A stretch of 64,000 nt of DNA, from NCBI RefSeq assembly GCF_030388665.1, contig NZ_CP128846.1:3636001-3700000 (forward strand). The letters run 5' to 3'. The translations under genes were made by a program, and so were the position numbers. Shown piece by piece: positions 47,562-56,684 of the stretch. The stretch's first letter is position 1. Each line of letters opens with the position of its first letter. The stretch comes from Streptomyces flavofungini. GTDB lineage: Bacteria; Actinomycetota; Actinomycetes; Streptomycetales; Streptomycetaceae. The notes beneath the pieces are model-generated. The model did not search any database. It saw only the letters and a list, made by a program, of their open reading frames with translations, and had not been told where the DNA came from.

Positions 47562-50152
47562 GCCACCCCCGTCAACGAGTTCCCACGCACCCCGGCGCCA
47601 CGATCACCAGCGTCGAGTCCCAACAACAGCCCCACCACCGGGAGCACCGCGTCCGCGCGCCCCTGGTCCAGTTCCGCGGCGAAGCCGGACGCGCCCTCGA
47701 CGAGCGGCACCGCCGCACCGGCACGCCCGGGCCCGCGCCGCACCAGCTCGCCCAACGTGCGGCGCACACCGGGCTCGTACGCCCCGAACGTGCGCCGCAG
47801 CAACGGCAGTACGTCGACGAAGGCGTCCCCCGAGACCCCCGCGAGCCACTGGTCGACGAGCCCGAGCAGCCGCTCGTCGTGCACGAGCAGCAGCCCTCCC
47901 CCGGCACCGCCCCCGAGGAACCCCTCGATCCACGCGGCGGCCTCCCCCGGCTCGGTGCCCGGCGACAGGGCAAGCCCCACGAACCGCGCGGCCTCCCCCT
48001 CGGCGAGCACCCCGTCATCCATCAACAGCCGAGCACACCGCCCCCGCACGCCCCCAGCAACCCGCTCCCCTCCGACAAGCCCTCGCAGAACCCCCTGCCA
48101 CCGCCCCCGAACCCCACCAACCTCGTGTGAACCTCCAGCCCCCGACGCCGCTGCTGCCTCTGCGGCTGTGCCCACGGCCGCGGTCCCCGTCTCGTCCCAC
48201 CGCAGCCCCGGCCCCCCTGGGCCGCCCCCGTCCCCGGACACCCCCGGCCGATCGGGTCCCCCAGGCCCGCCCGGTCCCCCCGGGGCGCCCACGCCGGCGA
48301 ACTCCCCCAACAGCCCCACCGCCAGGTGGACCGCGTCCACATGCCCCCGCATGACCTCCGCGGCCTCCGCGTCGAGGCCCGCACACGCCGGCGGCAACCC
48401 CACGAACACCCGCTCGGCGAGCCCGAGGGCCACCTCCCCCAGCGCCCCGGTCCCCGTACCCCGCACGTCCCCGTACCGCAGCGACCGCACGAGCGCGGGC
48501 AGCGCCTGCGCCAGATGCCCCACGTCGGCGTCGAGCGCGGCCCGGTCGGCGAGCACCCGCATCACCACGGGCAACGCCCCGGGAAGGTCGGCCAGCAGGC
48601 ACCGCTCGGCCAGCGCGGTCACGTCGGCCAGCGTCCCCGCGCCCACCGCGTCCGCCTCCGCCTTGGCGGTGGCGGCGGCCGGCACGGTGGTGCCCCACAC
48701 CCCGGCCTCGGCGACCCGCACGGACAGCTCCGGCTCCCACCGCAGCCGCCAGCCCTCCCGGAACGTCCCCGTGCTCCCGCGCGACTCGACCGGCTCGCCC
48801 CAGCCGACGCCGAGCAGCCGCAGTCGGTGCAGCAGACGGCTGCGCGCCGCGTCGGTGTCCTTGCGGAGGTCAAGCTCCAACTCCCGCTCCAGCGCCTCCG
48901 GCTTGAGCCGCAGCCTGCGCTGGAGACGGGTGAGGTCACGCTGGAGCGGCACGGCGGGCGCCGCGTCCGGCACCTCGCCGAGGACGTCGCCGACGACCAG
49001 CCGGTCGTGCACCAGCGCGAGCGGCACGTCCGAGCCCTCGCACATCACGGCCCGCACGGCGTCCATCGTCTCGGTGAGCCCGGGCAGCGGCCGCCCCCGC
49101 ATCACGGCGAGCGTCTCCGCGAGCCGCACCGCCTCGATGACGTGCGCGGACGACACGAGCCTGTCCTCGTCCCTGAGCAGCCCGGCGACCTTGGTCAGCC
49201 ACCGCTCCACGGGCCGGTCGGGCGCGCCGAACAGATGCCCGTACCAGCCGGGCGAGTCGATGCCCGCCCCGTACCCGCTGTGCCGGGACAGCCGTCGGTG
49301 CGTCCACGGCACCCACGTCATGTCGACCTTGACCTTCGGCAGCCCCTTCAGGAGCGCGCGGTCGGCGGCCACGGTGGTCTTCCCGCGGAGCGCGGGCACG
49401 TGCCAGGCCCCGCACACCACGGCGACGTGCCGGGCCCCGAACTCCCGCTGCGCCGCCCGGACCTGGAGCCGCATGTACGCCTCGCGCAGCAGGTCCCGGT
49501 CGTGCCCGCCGCTGCCGTACGTCTCGCGCAGCGCCCCCATGGCCTCGCCGAGCGCCTCGAACGGCGCGAACACGTCACCGCCGCCCGCGCGGTGCTCGAC
49601 GACGTCCTCCCACCAGCGCTCCGGGTCGTCGTACCCGGCGGTCTCTGCGAGCACCGCCAGCGGGTCGACGCGCACCGCCTCACCGGCCATGGTGGGCCCG
49701 TCGGCCGCCGGGGCCGCGTCGGTCGCCCCGTCCGGCTTCTCCTCCGTGCCCTTCGCTCCGTCCCCCTCCCCGCGCGCCAGCGTGTGCGCGGCCGGCAGGT
49801 CCATGAAGCGCACCGGCACCCCGCGCCGTACCGCCCACTGGATCGCCACCCACTCCGGCGAGAACTCGGCGAGGGGCCAGAACGCGGAACGGCCCGGCTC
49901 GTCCACGATGTGCGCGAGCAGTGCGACCGGGGGGCGCATGTCGGTCTCGGCGGCCAGCGCCACGAGGCCGTCGGCCTCCGGCGGGCCCTCGATCAGCAGC
50001 ACATGGGGCTCGGCTGCTTCGAGAGCGCTCCGCACGGCCCGCGCGGAACCCGGCCCGTGGTGGCGTACGCCCAGCAGCAGCGGCCCGTCCGCACCCGCCG
50101 CCCGCGCGGTGGCCCCGCGCCCGGCGGCCGCACCCCCCTGGGCGGCCGTCAT
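47558..50152 (-). CDS. DUF5682-like protein with TIKI/ChaN-like N-terminal half
   Basis: 864 residues from ATG 50152. The N-terminal part has LLLGVRHHGPGSARAV (H31, H32), VLLIEGPPE (E55) and near residue 250 VAVVCGAWHVPAL. This His...Glu...GxxH order is the pattern of the TraB/TIKI/ChaN-like fold, where these residues bind metal. The C-terminal 500 residues are helical and repetitive with a Gly/Pro linker (GGPGGPGGPDRPG) near 620. Possibly a metallohydrolase acting with the MoxR-VWA pair. 4-nt overlaps on both sides show tight coupling. The active-site reading is inference. Confidence 0.85.
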   Translation of the reverse strand: MTAAQGGAAAGRGATARAAGADGPLLLGVRHHGPGSARAVRSALEAAEPHVLLIEGPPEADGLVALAAETDMRPPVALLAHIVDEPGRSAFWPLAEFSPEWVAIQWAVRRGVPVRFMDLPAAHTLARGEGDGAKGTEEKPDGATDAAPAADGPTMAGEAVRVDPLAVLAETAGYDDPERWWEDVVEHRAGGGDVFAPFEALGEAMGALRETYGSGGHDRDLLREAYMRLQVRAAQREFGARHVAVVCGAWHVPALRGKTTVAADRALLKGLPKVKVDMTWVPWTHRRLSRHSGYGAGIDSPGWYGHLFGAPDRPVERWLTKVAGLLRDEDRLVSSAHVIEAVRLAETLAVMRGRPLPGLTETMDAVRAVMCEGSDVPLALVHDRLVVGDVLGEVPDAAPAVPLQRDLTRLQRRLRLKPEALERELELDLRKDTDAARSRLLHRLRLLGVGWGEPVESRGSTGTFREGWRLRWEPELSVRVAEAGVWGTTVPAAATAKAEADAVGAGTLADVTALAERCLLADLPGALPVVMRVLADRAALDADVGHLAQALPALVRSLRYGDVRGTGTGALGEVALGLAERVFVGLPPACAGLDAEAAEVMRGHVDAVHLAVGLLGEFAGVGAPGGPGGPGGPDRPGVSGDGGGPGGPGLRWDETGTAAVGTAAEAAAASGAGGSHEVGGVRGRWQGVLRGLVGGERVAGGVRGRCARLLMDDGVLAEGEAARFVGLALSPGTEPGEAAAWIEGFLGGGAGGGLLLVHDERLLGLVDQWLAGVSGDAFVDVLPLLRRTFGAYEPGVRRTLGELVRRGPGRAGAAVPLVEGASGFAAELDQGRADAVLPVVGLLLGLDAGDRGAGVRGNSLTGVA

Positions 50153-51318
50153 GCGCTCACCTCGCGGCAGGCGCGGTAGAAGTCCTTCCACCCGTCGCGC
50201 TCGCGCACGACCGCTTCCAGGTACTCCTGCCAGATCACGCGGTCCGCGGCCGGGTCCCGGACGACGGCGCCGAGGATGCCCGCGGCGACGTCGCCGGGCC
50301 GCAGCACGCCGTCCCCGAAGTGCGCCGCGAGGGCCAGGCCGTTGGTGACCACGGAGATCGCCTCGGCCGTGGACAGCGTGCCGCTGGGCGACTTCAGCTT
50401 CGTACGCCCGTCCGCCGTGACGCCGTCGCGCAGCTCGCGGAAGACCGTGACGACGCGGCGGATCTCGTCGATGCCGTCCGGCCCGGCCGGCAGGTCCAGG
50501 GAGCGGCCGATCTGGTCGACGCGACGGGAGACGATGTCGACCTCGGCGTCGGCGCTCTCGGGCAGCGGCAGGACCACGGTGTTGAAGCGGCGGCGCAGCG
50601 CGCTGGAGAGGTCGTTGACACCGCGGTCGCGGTCGTTGGCGGTGGCGATCAGGTTGAAGCCGCGTACGGCCTGCACCTCCTGGCCCAGTTCCGGGATCGG
50701 CAGGGTCTTCTCCGACAGGATCGTGATCAGCGTGTCCTGCACGTCCGCCGGGATGCGGGTCAGCTCCTCGACACGGGCCGTCATGCCTTCGGACATGGCC
50801 CGCATCACCGGGCTCGGCACCAGCGCCTCGCGGCTCGGGCCGTGCGCGAGCAGCCGCGCGTAGTTCCATCCGTACCGGATGGCCTCCTCGGGCGTGCCCG
50901 CCGTGCCCTGCACGAGCAGCGTCGAGTCGCCGCTGACCGCCGCGGCCAGGTGCTCGGACACCCATGTCTTGGCCGTGCCGGGGACGCCGAGCAGGAGCAG
51001 GGCGCGGTCGGTGGCGAGCGTGGTGACGGCGACCTCGACGATGCGGCGCGGTCCCACGTACTTCGGTGTGATCACGGTGCCGTCGGGCAGCGTCCCGCCC
51101 AGCAGATACGTCGCCACGGCCCAGGGCGAGAGCAGCCAGCGGGCCGGGCGCGGCCGGTCGTCCTGCGCGGCGAGCGCGGCGAGTTCGCCGGCGAAGGCGT
51201 CCTCGGCGTGCGGCCGCAGCGCCTGCCCGGCCGCCTCCTCCGACCCCTCCGCCGGCGCCTCCCCGGCCTCCCCGGCGGACGTGGCGGCCGACCCGGCCGA
51301 CTCCACGGAAACAGACAT
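50149..51318 (-). CDS. MoxR-family AAA+ ATPase
   Basis: 389 residues. A 60-residue acidic Ala/Glu/Ser tail precedes the AAA domain. Walker A LLLLGVPGTAKTW (GVPGTAKT 111-118), Walker B/helix ELTRIPADVQDTLITILSE, sensor 1 FNLIATANDRDRGVN, arginine finger LSSALRRRFNTVVLPLP. It is a chaperone-like ring ATPase that works with the VWA partner encoded two genes on. First gene of the minus-strand operon, with a TGTCAGTG promoter box at 51441-51448. Confidence 0.94.
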   Translation of the reverse strand: MSVSVESAGSAATSAGEAGEAPAEGSEEAAGQALRPHAEDAFAGELAALAAQDDRPRPARWLLSPWAVATYLLGGTLPDGTVITPKYVGPRRIVEVAVTTLATDRALLLLGVPGTAKTWVSEHLAAAVSGDSTLLVQGTAGTPEEAIRYGWNYARLLAHGPSREALVPSPVMRAMSEGMTARVEELTRIPADVQDTLITILSEKTLPIPELGQEVQAVRGFNLIATANDRDRGVNDLSSALRRRFNTVVLPLPESADAEVDIVSRRVDQIGRSLDLPAGPDGIDEIRRVVTVFRELRDGVTADGRTKLKSPSGTLSTAEAISVVTNGLALAAHFGDGVLRPGDVAAGILGAVVRDPAADRVIWQEYLEAVVRERDGWKDFYRACREVSA

Positions 51319-51426
51319 GTGATCCCCCTCCAGATCCTGCGTGCGTCAGTGCCGCGGCGAGTGCGTCCGGGCAGCGGCGCCCCGTGACGACGGCGCCGCG
51401 CCGACGGCTCGGCCGCGATGTGTTCC

Positions 51427-51448
51427 ACCGTGCACCACGCCACTGACA
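51427..51448 (-). promoter_or_regulatory. RecA-independent DNA-damage (PafBC-type) promoter of the MoxR operon
   Basis: TGTCAGTG (51448-51441), then 8 nt, then CACGGT (51432-51427). The known RecA-NDp consensus is TTGTCRGTG-N8-TANNNT; here the -10 keeps A2 and T6. It mirrors the plus-strand copy at 51500. Confidence 0.55.
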
Positions 51449-51499
51449 ATCGCCGCCGCAACTCCCCTGACCTGCACGGACGATGAGCTCCAGGTCGAA

Positions 51500-51521
51500 T
51501 GTCAGTGCTGGGACCTACCTT
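51500..51521 (+). promoter_or_regulatory. RecA-independent DNA-damage (PafBC-type) promoter of the SWIM operon
   Basis: TGTCAGTG (51500-51507), exactly 8 nt, TACCTT (51516-51521), then 6 nt to ATG 51528. Matches TTGTCRGTG-N8-TANNNT except for the first T. Predicts a leaderless transcript. Confidence 0.75.
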
Positions 51522-51527
51522 CGACTC

Positions 51528-52910
51528 ATGACTCAGCAGGGGGTGCGCTGGACGGCGGACCAGGTGCTGGCACTGGCACCTGACGTCTCGTCACAGAAGG
51601 CGGGAAGCAGGCTCGGCATCGCCGGGCCGTGGTCGCGGGCGGGAAGTTCCGGCGAGGGGGCGGTGTGGGGACTGTGCAAGGGCAGCGGCAGCAAGCCGTA
51701 CCAGACGGTGATAGACACGGCGGACGCGGCGGGCCCGGCGTACAAGTGCAGTTGTCCGAGTCGCAAGTTCCCGTGCAAGCACGCGCTCGGCCTGCTGCTG
51801 CTCTGGGCCGGGGACCGCGGCGGCGGGCAGGCCGTGCCGGACGGGGAGCAGCCGCCGGACTGGGCGCGGGAGTGGCTGGACACGCGCCGCGAGAAGGCGG
51901 CGGCGAAGCGGAGTTCGCCCGGCACCGCGCCTGCCGCCGGGGCCTCGGCCCCCGCTGATCCGGAGGCCGCGCGCAAGCGCGCGGAGCGCAGGGCGGAGCG
52001 GGTCACGGCGGGGGCCACGGAGCTGGGGCGCCGCCTCTTCGACCTGCTGCGCGGCGGCCTGGCCGCGACCGAGCAGGCGGGGTACGGCCTGTGGGAGGAG
52101 ACCGCGGCCCGCATGGTCGACGCCCAGGCCCCCGGCCTCGCCGCGCGGGTGCGCGAGTTGGGTGCCGTACCGGCGTCGGGGCCCGGCTGGCCCGCGCGCC
52201 TCCTGGAGGAGTGCGCCCTGCTGCACCTGCTCACGTCGGGCTGGCTGCGCCGGGACGCGCTGCCCGACACGCTGGCCGCCACGGTCCGCTCCCGCACGGG
52301 CCTGCCCGCCCCCGCGCAGGGTGAGCCGCTGCGCGACAGCTGGCAGGTCCTCGCGCAGTACGACACCGCGGACAGCAAGCTGACCACGCGCCGCATATGG
52401 CTGCACGGACAGCGGTCCGGGCACACCGCCCTGCTCCTGTCGTACGGGGCCGCGGGCCGCGCGCCCGCCCTGGCGCTGCCGGTCGGCCTGGCCCTGGACG
52501 CCGAGTTGGTCCCGCACGCCGCGGACCCGGCGTCCCGGCAGCTCCGCGCCGACCTGGGCGAGCAGTTCGCGGCACCGGCCCCCACCACCGGCCACCCGCC
52601 CGGCATCTCGCCCGCCGAGGCCACCGCGCGGTACGGCGACGCGCTGCGCGACGACCCCTGGCTCGACACCTGGCCGGTCACCCTCGGCCGGGTCGTGCCG
52701 GTCCCGAACGGCCCGGACTGGCAACTGGCCGACGCCGACAGCGAGACGGCCCTGCCCCTCGCGCCCTCCGCCGCGTCCCGAGCCGGACTGTGGCGCCTGG
52801 TGGCCCTCTCCGGAGGCGCCCCGCTCACGGTATTCGGCGAATGCGGCCACCGCGGCTTCGCCCCACTGGCGGCGTGGCCGCACGCGACGGCGGAGACCGT
52901 ACGGCTGTGA
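51528..52910 (+). CDS. SWIM zinc-finger protein
   Basis: 460 residues from ATG 51528, chosen because the promoter box ends 6 nt before it. SWIM motif YKCSCPSRKFPCKHALG with C74, C76, C83 and H85 binding zinc, preceded by VWGLCKGSGSKPYQT. The rest is helical then beta (LEECALLHLLTSGWLRRDALP, WQVLAQYDTADSKLTTRRIW). SWIM fingers bind nucleic acid or protein; in this conserved setting it is expected to recruit a target to the MoxR machine. First gene of the plus-strand operon, with the DUF5691-like gene 59 bp after. Confidence 0.92.
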   Translation: MTQQGVRWTADQVLALAPDVSSQKAGSRLGIAGPWSRAGSSGEGAVWGLCKGSGSKPYQTVIDTADAAGPAYKCSCPSRKFPCKHALGLLLLWAGDRGGGQAVPDGEQPPDWAREWLDTRREKAAAKRSSPGTAPAAGASAPADPEAARKRAERRAERVTAGATELGRRLFDLLRGGLAATEQAGYGLWEETAARMVDAQAPGLAARVRELGAVPASGPGWPARLLEECALLHLLTSGWLRRDALPDTLAATVRSRTGLPAPAQGEPLRDSWQVLAQYDTADSKLTTRRIWLHGQRSGHTALLLSYGAAGRAPALALPVGLALDAELVPHAADPASRQLRADLGEQFAAPAPTTGHPPGISPAEATARYGDALRDDPWLDTWPVTLGRVVPVPNGPDWQLADADSETALPLAPSAASRAGLWRLVALSGGAPLTVFGECGHRGFAPLAAWPHATAETVRL

Positions 52911-52969
52911 GGCCCGGCCACGAGTACTCGTACGCACAGAGGCCCGAAGGAAGCGAAAGGAGAGCGGAG

Positions 52970-54682
52970 ATGCCCCCGTCCACAGCACCCGCGAGAACAG
53001 CGGAAGCAGCCGACCGGCACACCGCACCGCCCACGGCACCGGCGGCAGCAGGGCCACACACCCGCACACCCACCGCGCATGCCGAAGCCGCCGGGCCGTA
53101 CGCCCGCACCTCCTGGGAGGAGCTGGTCACGGCCGCGCTCCTGGGCACCGACCGGCGCACCCCGCCGCTCCTCGCCCCCGGCAAGGAAGCTCCGGTGGCC
53201 CTCCTGGACGCGGCCGCCGTACAGACCGTGCGGCGCCGGGCGGGCCTGCGCCCCGCCCGCGCGGCCGAGCGCCCCGCGCCCGCGCCCGCGGACCCACGCC
53301 CGGTCGTCCCCGCGGCGGCCCGGCGCAGGCTCGCGACGCTGCTCGCCGACCACCCGAGCGCGAGCGGCGGCCGCCGGGGCACCGCACCCGACCTGATGGA
53401 ACTGCTGCCCCAGTGGCTGGCCCTGGCCGGGGAGCGGGGCTTCACGGCACCCCCGGAGCTGCTGCCCGCCCTCCTGAACGCGGCCAGGGGCCGCACCGAC
53501 CTGCGCCCCCAGGCCCTGGCCTTCGCGGGCCCGCGCGCCCAGTGGCTGGCCCGGTTCAACCCTGACTGGAAGTTCGCGCTGCGCGCGGCCCCGGGGAGCG
53601 CGCGGGACGTCGGCCCGCAGGACGAGGCGGACATCCGACGGCGCTGGCAGGAGGGCCTGTTCGCGGAGCGCGTCGCCCTCCTCGCCGACCTGCGCGCGCA
53701 CGCGCCGGACGACGCCCGCGAGCTGCTGTCCGGCACCTGGTCGACGGAGCGCGCCGAGGACCGGCTGATGTTCCTGGACTCCCTGCGCACAGGCCTGCGC
53801 GCGGCCGACGAGCCGTTCCTGGAGCAGGCGCTCGGCGACCGGAGCCGCAACGTCCGTTCCACCGCGGCCGAGTTGCTGTCCGCGCTGCCGGGCTCGGCGC
53901 TCGCCGCCCGCATGGCCGACCGTGCCGCCTCCTGCGTGGCCCTGGACCGCACGGCGGGCCGGCCGGAGCTGACCGTCGAGGCCCCGCACGAGTGCGACGC
54001 GGGCATGGAGCGGGACGGCGTCGCGCCGAAACCGCCCGCCGGACGGGGCGAACGCTCGTGGTGGCTCGGCCAGTTGGTGGAGGCCGCGCCCCTGGCGACC
54101 TGGCAGCGCCGCCTCGGCGACCGCTCCCCTGCCGACATCGTGGCGCTCCCCGTGGCCGACGGCTGGCGCGGCGAGCTGCACGCCGCCTGGTGCCGGGCCG
54201 CCGTGCGCCAGCGGGACACCGGCTGGTCGCGGGCGCTGCTCGGCGCCCCGTCGTCACCCGACGCGGCCGGGCCGGGCGCGGTGTCCCTGGCGGAGCGCGC
54301 CAAGCTCCTCACCACGCTGCCCGCGGCCGAACGGGCCGAGTGGGTCGCCGGGTTCATCGACGCGCACGGCCTGTCGGAGGCGTTCCAGCTGCTCGGCGGG
54401 TGCGCGGTGCCGTGGGCGCCCGCGCTCGGCCGCGCGGTGGTGGACGCGCTGAACATCGCCCGGGACGCGGGCAGCTATCCCTGGAGCTTCAGCGGGGTGA
54501 TGGGTCTCGCGGAGCGCTGCCTCGACCCGGCGGAGGCGGTCCGCCTGGACGCCCTGACAGCGACACCGGACGAGCCCGAGGACGCGTCGCCCGGGGCGGG
54601 CGGCTACTGGTCGGAGGCGTTCCAGCGCCTCGTCAGCACGTTGCGCCTGCGCGCGGCGATGCGCGAGGAACTGGGCGGTTGA
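52970..54682 (+). CDS. DUF5691-like HEAT-repeat-type protein
   Basis: 570 residues. ATG 52970 with AAGGAGAG upstream. After a Thr/Ala/Pro-rich 45-residue tail the domain starts at SWEELVTAALLGTDRRTPP, the family signature. The middle is a string of helical pairs like HEAT repeats: ARELLSGTWSTERAEDRLMF, EQALGDRSRNVRSTAAELLS, ARMADRAASCVALDR. No catalytic motif. Likely a scaffold or substrate receptor. It always travels with the SWIM protein in my memory of these clusters. Confidence 0.88.
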   Translation: MPPSTAPARTAEAADRHTAPPTAPAAAGPHTRTPTAHAEAAGPYARTSWEELVTAALLGTDRRTPPLLAPGKEAPVALLDAAAVQTVRRRAGLRPARAAERPAPAPADPRPVVPAAARRRLATLLADHPSASGGRRGTAPDLMELLPQWLALAGERGFTAPPELLPALLNAARGRTDLRPQALAFAGPRAQWLARFNPDWKFALRAAPGSARDVGPQDEADIRRRWQEGLFAERVALLADLRAHAPDDARELLSGTWSTERAEDRLMFLDSLRTGLRAADEPFLEQALGDRSRNVRSTAAELLSALPGSALAARMADRAASCVALDRTAGRPELTVEAPHECDAGMERDGVAPKPPAGRGERSWWLGQLVEAAPLATWQRRLGDRSPADIVALPVADGWRGELHAAWCRAAVRQRDTGWSRALLGAPSSPDAAGPGAVSLAERAKLLTTLPAAERAEWVAGFIDAHGLSEAFQLLGGCAVPWAPALGRAVVDALNIARDAGSYPWSFSGVMGLAERCLDPAEAVRLDALTATPDEPEDASPGAGGYWSEAFQRLVSTLRLRAAMREELGG

Positions 54683-54760
54683 GGCGTGGGGCCGGGTCCG
54701 GACAGGCCCTGGGGCCGCGTGGCGCGGGGGAGCGCACGGCACAGTCCCCCCGGCCCCACC

Positions 54761-54841
54761 GCCGCACCAGCCGCACCAGCCGCACCAGCCGCACCAGCCG
54801 CACCAGCCGCACCAGCCGCACCAGCCGCACCAGCCGCACCA
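54761..54841. repeat. Perfect 9-bp tandem repeat, nine copies
   Basis: GCCGCACCA repeated nine times without a change. Intergenic, between the DUF5691-like gene and icmB (convergent). The copy number is likely to vary between strains. Confidence 0.95.
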
Positions 54842-54889
54842 GCGTCAACGCCCCTGCGGCGCCCGAAGTCCCGTCCCCGGGACAAACAA

Positions 54890-54927
54890 GGGCGGACCCC
54901 GGTGCCCACAGCACCGACGCCCGCCCC
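54890..54927 (-). terminator. Weak hairpin after icmB
   Basis: Nested GGTGC/GCACC (54901-54915) with outer GGGCG/CGCCC pairing, about 40 nt past the icmB stop. Confidence 0.4.
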
Positions 54928-54958
54928 GAACGGCGAGAACCGCGAGAACGGCGAAGGC

Positions 54959-55375
54959 TTACGCTCCGGTCGGCTGCCGCACGTTCTCCCGTACCCACTC
55001 CACGATGGCCGTGGTCGTGGCCCCGGGCGTGAAGATCTCCGCGACACCCTTCTCCTTCAGGGGCGGAATGTCCTCCTCGGGGATGATCCCGCCGCCGAAG
55101 ACCTTGATGTCCTCCGCGTCACGCTCCTTGAGGAGCTCGATGACCCGGGCGAAGAGGGTGTTGTGCGCGCCGGACAGGATGGAGAGGCCGATCGCGTCGG
55201 CGTCCTCCTGGATCGCCGTGTCGACGACCTGCTCGGGCGTCTGGTGCAGGCCGGTGTAGATGACCTCCATGCCCGCGTCGCGCAGCGCCCGCGCGATCAC
55301 CTTGGCGCCCCGATCGTGACCGTCGAGCCCCGGCTTGGCGACCACCACGCGGATCGGACCGGCTGCCACACCCAT
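54959..55375 (-). CDS. icmB: Isobutyryl-CoA mutase small (B12-binding) subunit
   Basis: 138 residues. ATG 55375 with GGAGG 5 nt upstream. B12-binding motif DxHxxG: D18, H20, G23 in [12 protein letters not shown]. Then [11 protein letters not shown] and [10 protein letters not shown] complete the Rossmann fold. Length and the opening [16 protein letters not shown] match IcmB as I remember it. With the large subunit IcmA it interconverts isobutyryl- and n-butyryl-CoA, feeding polyketide precursors. No icmA is in this window, as in other Streptomyces where icmA lies elsewhere. Confidence 0.92.
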   Translation of the reverse strand: MGVAAGPIRVVVAKPGLDGHDRGAKVIARALRDAGMEVIYTGLHQTPEQVVDTAIQEDADAIGLSILSGAHNTLFARVIELLKERDAEDIKVFGGGIIPEEDIPPLKEKGVAEIFTPGATTTAIVEWVRENVRQPTGA

Positions 55376-55829
55376 CACTGCCTCCATGTACAGAAAGCCC
55401 TCTGCGGAATCCCGCCCGCACGGAAATCCAGCTGTCCCGGCACGGACACCCCGCGCCGCACCGGCCGGGTAGGTGAACGAACGTTATCTCCAGCATCGCG
55501 CAGCCCGCAGTTTCGTGGTGCAGAGCGAGGGGGAAATCACACGGTGGGACACGTTCGCTGCGCGCCGCTCCCGTGTTCACCCGGCACATGGGCCGGATCC
55601 GCCCCGGCATCCGGGTCGCATCCCACCCGGCGCCCGGGCCGCGTCGGGGGCCGCGCGAGGGGAGCCGCTGCGAGGCCGCCGCACCCCCGCGCCGTCAGCC
55701 GCACGGCGCGGTGGTGTCGGCGCGTCGCCAAGGAGTGCGCCGCGACGGGGAAGGCACGACCACTCCCGGCTTCCCACGATGAGCCACGGGGGACAGAGCC
55801 GCCTCCTGTGCGCCGACCGGGAGGTCGTC
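55376..55829. other. Divergent gap between icmB and lipase gene
   Basis: 454 bp with no credible gene. TAACGT on the minus strand (near 55485-55490) could be the icmB -10. No -35 stands out. A near-palindrome CGAACGTT lies at the same place. Confidence 0.4.
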
Positions 55830-56684
55830 ATGACGATCACGAGGGTCCAGCCCTTTCGCCTCTGCAGCACCCTGCTGCCCGCAAACCTCGCGGGACTGCC
55901 GCTCGCACTCCTGAAGGCGACCGCCCTCGAGTTCGTGATCCTCGCCGGACACCTCCTGCTGTACCCATCGGGCATCATCCAGGAGCGCAGGGCGGCGCCC
56001 CCGCCGCCACCACCGGACGCCCCCCGGCTGCCCGCGCACGACAAGCCGCCGGTGCTGCTCCTGCACGGCTTCATCGACAACCGCTCCGTCTTCGTGCTGC
56101 TGCGCCGCAATCTCGCCCAGCACGGCAGGCAGCACTTGGAGTCGCTCAACTACTCGCCGCTGACCTGCGACATCCGCACCGCCGCCGAGCTGCTCAGCCG
56201 CCACATAGAGGAGATATGCGAGCGCACGGGCCATGACCGCGTGGACATCGTCGGCCACAGCCTCGGCGGACTCATCGCCCGCTACTACGCACAGCGCCTG
56301 GGCGGCGACGCCCGCGTCCGCACCCTCGTCACGCTGGGCACCCCGCACTCGGGCACCCGGGTGGCGCCGCTCGCTGACGCGCACCCGATCGTGCGCCAGA
56401 TGCGGCCGGGCTCGGACGTGGTGGCGGAGCTGCGGGAGCCCGCGCCCGGCTGCCGTACGCAGTTCGTGAGCTTCTGGAGCGAGCTGGACCAGATCATGGA
56501 TCCGGTCGAGACGGCCTGCGTCGACCACCCCGACCTGATCGCGCAGAATGTCCGCGTCTCCGGGATCGGCCATCTCGCCCTGCCGGTGCACCCCGCCGTG
56601 GCGACGGCCGTCCGCCAGGCCCTCGACCTCGCGGCACCGGGCGCGCCCCCCGCCGCGTCGGCCGGCGGCCTCACGGTGGCCTGA
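55830..56684 (+). CDS. Alpha/beta-hydrolase lipase/esterase
   Basis: 284 residues. ATG 55830 with GGGAGG upstream. N-terminal hydrophobic helix (ALLKATALEFVILAGHLLLY) may anchor it in the membrane. HG motif VLLLHGFIDN (oxyanion hole), nucleophile S144 in DIVGHSLGGLIARYY, likely Asp in SELDQIMDP and His in SGIGHLALPVHP. Looks like the triacylglycerol-lipase/phospholipase-like (LipA-type) group. Substrate probably lipid esters at the membrane. Confidence 0.92.
   Translation: MTITRVQPFRLCSTLLPANLAGLPLALLKATALEFVILAGHLLLYPSGIIQERRAAPPPPPPDAPRLPAHDKPPVLLLHGFIDNRSVFVLLRRNLAQHGRQHLESLNYSPLTCDIRTAAELLSRHIEEICERTGHDRVDIVGHSLGGLIARYYAQRLGGDARVRTLVTLGTPHSGTRVAPLADAHPIVRQMRPGSDVVAELREPAPGCRTQFVSFWSELDQIMDPVETACVDHPDLIAQNVRVSGIGHLALPVHPAVATAVRQALDLAAPGAPPAASAGGLTVA

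Noticed and set aside
54761..54841. CRISPR or phage attachment site
   Set aside because: A 9-bp repeat without spacers, no cas gene, no integrase nearby.
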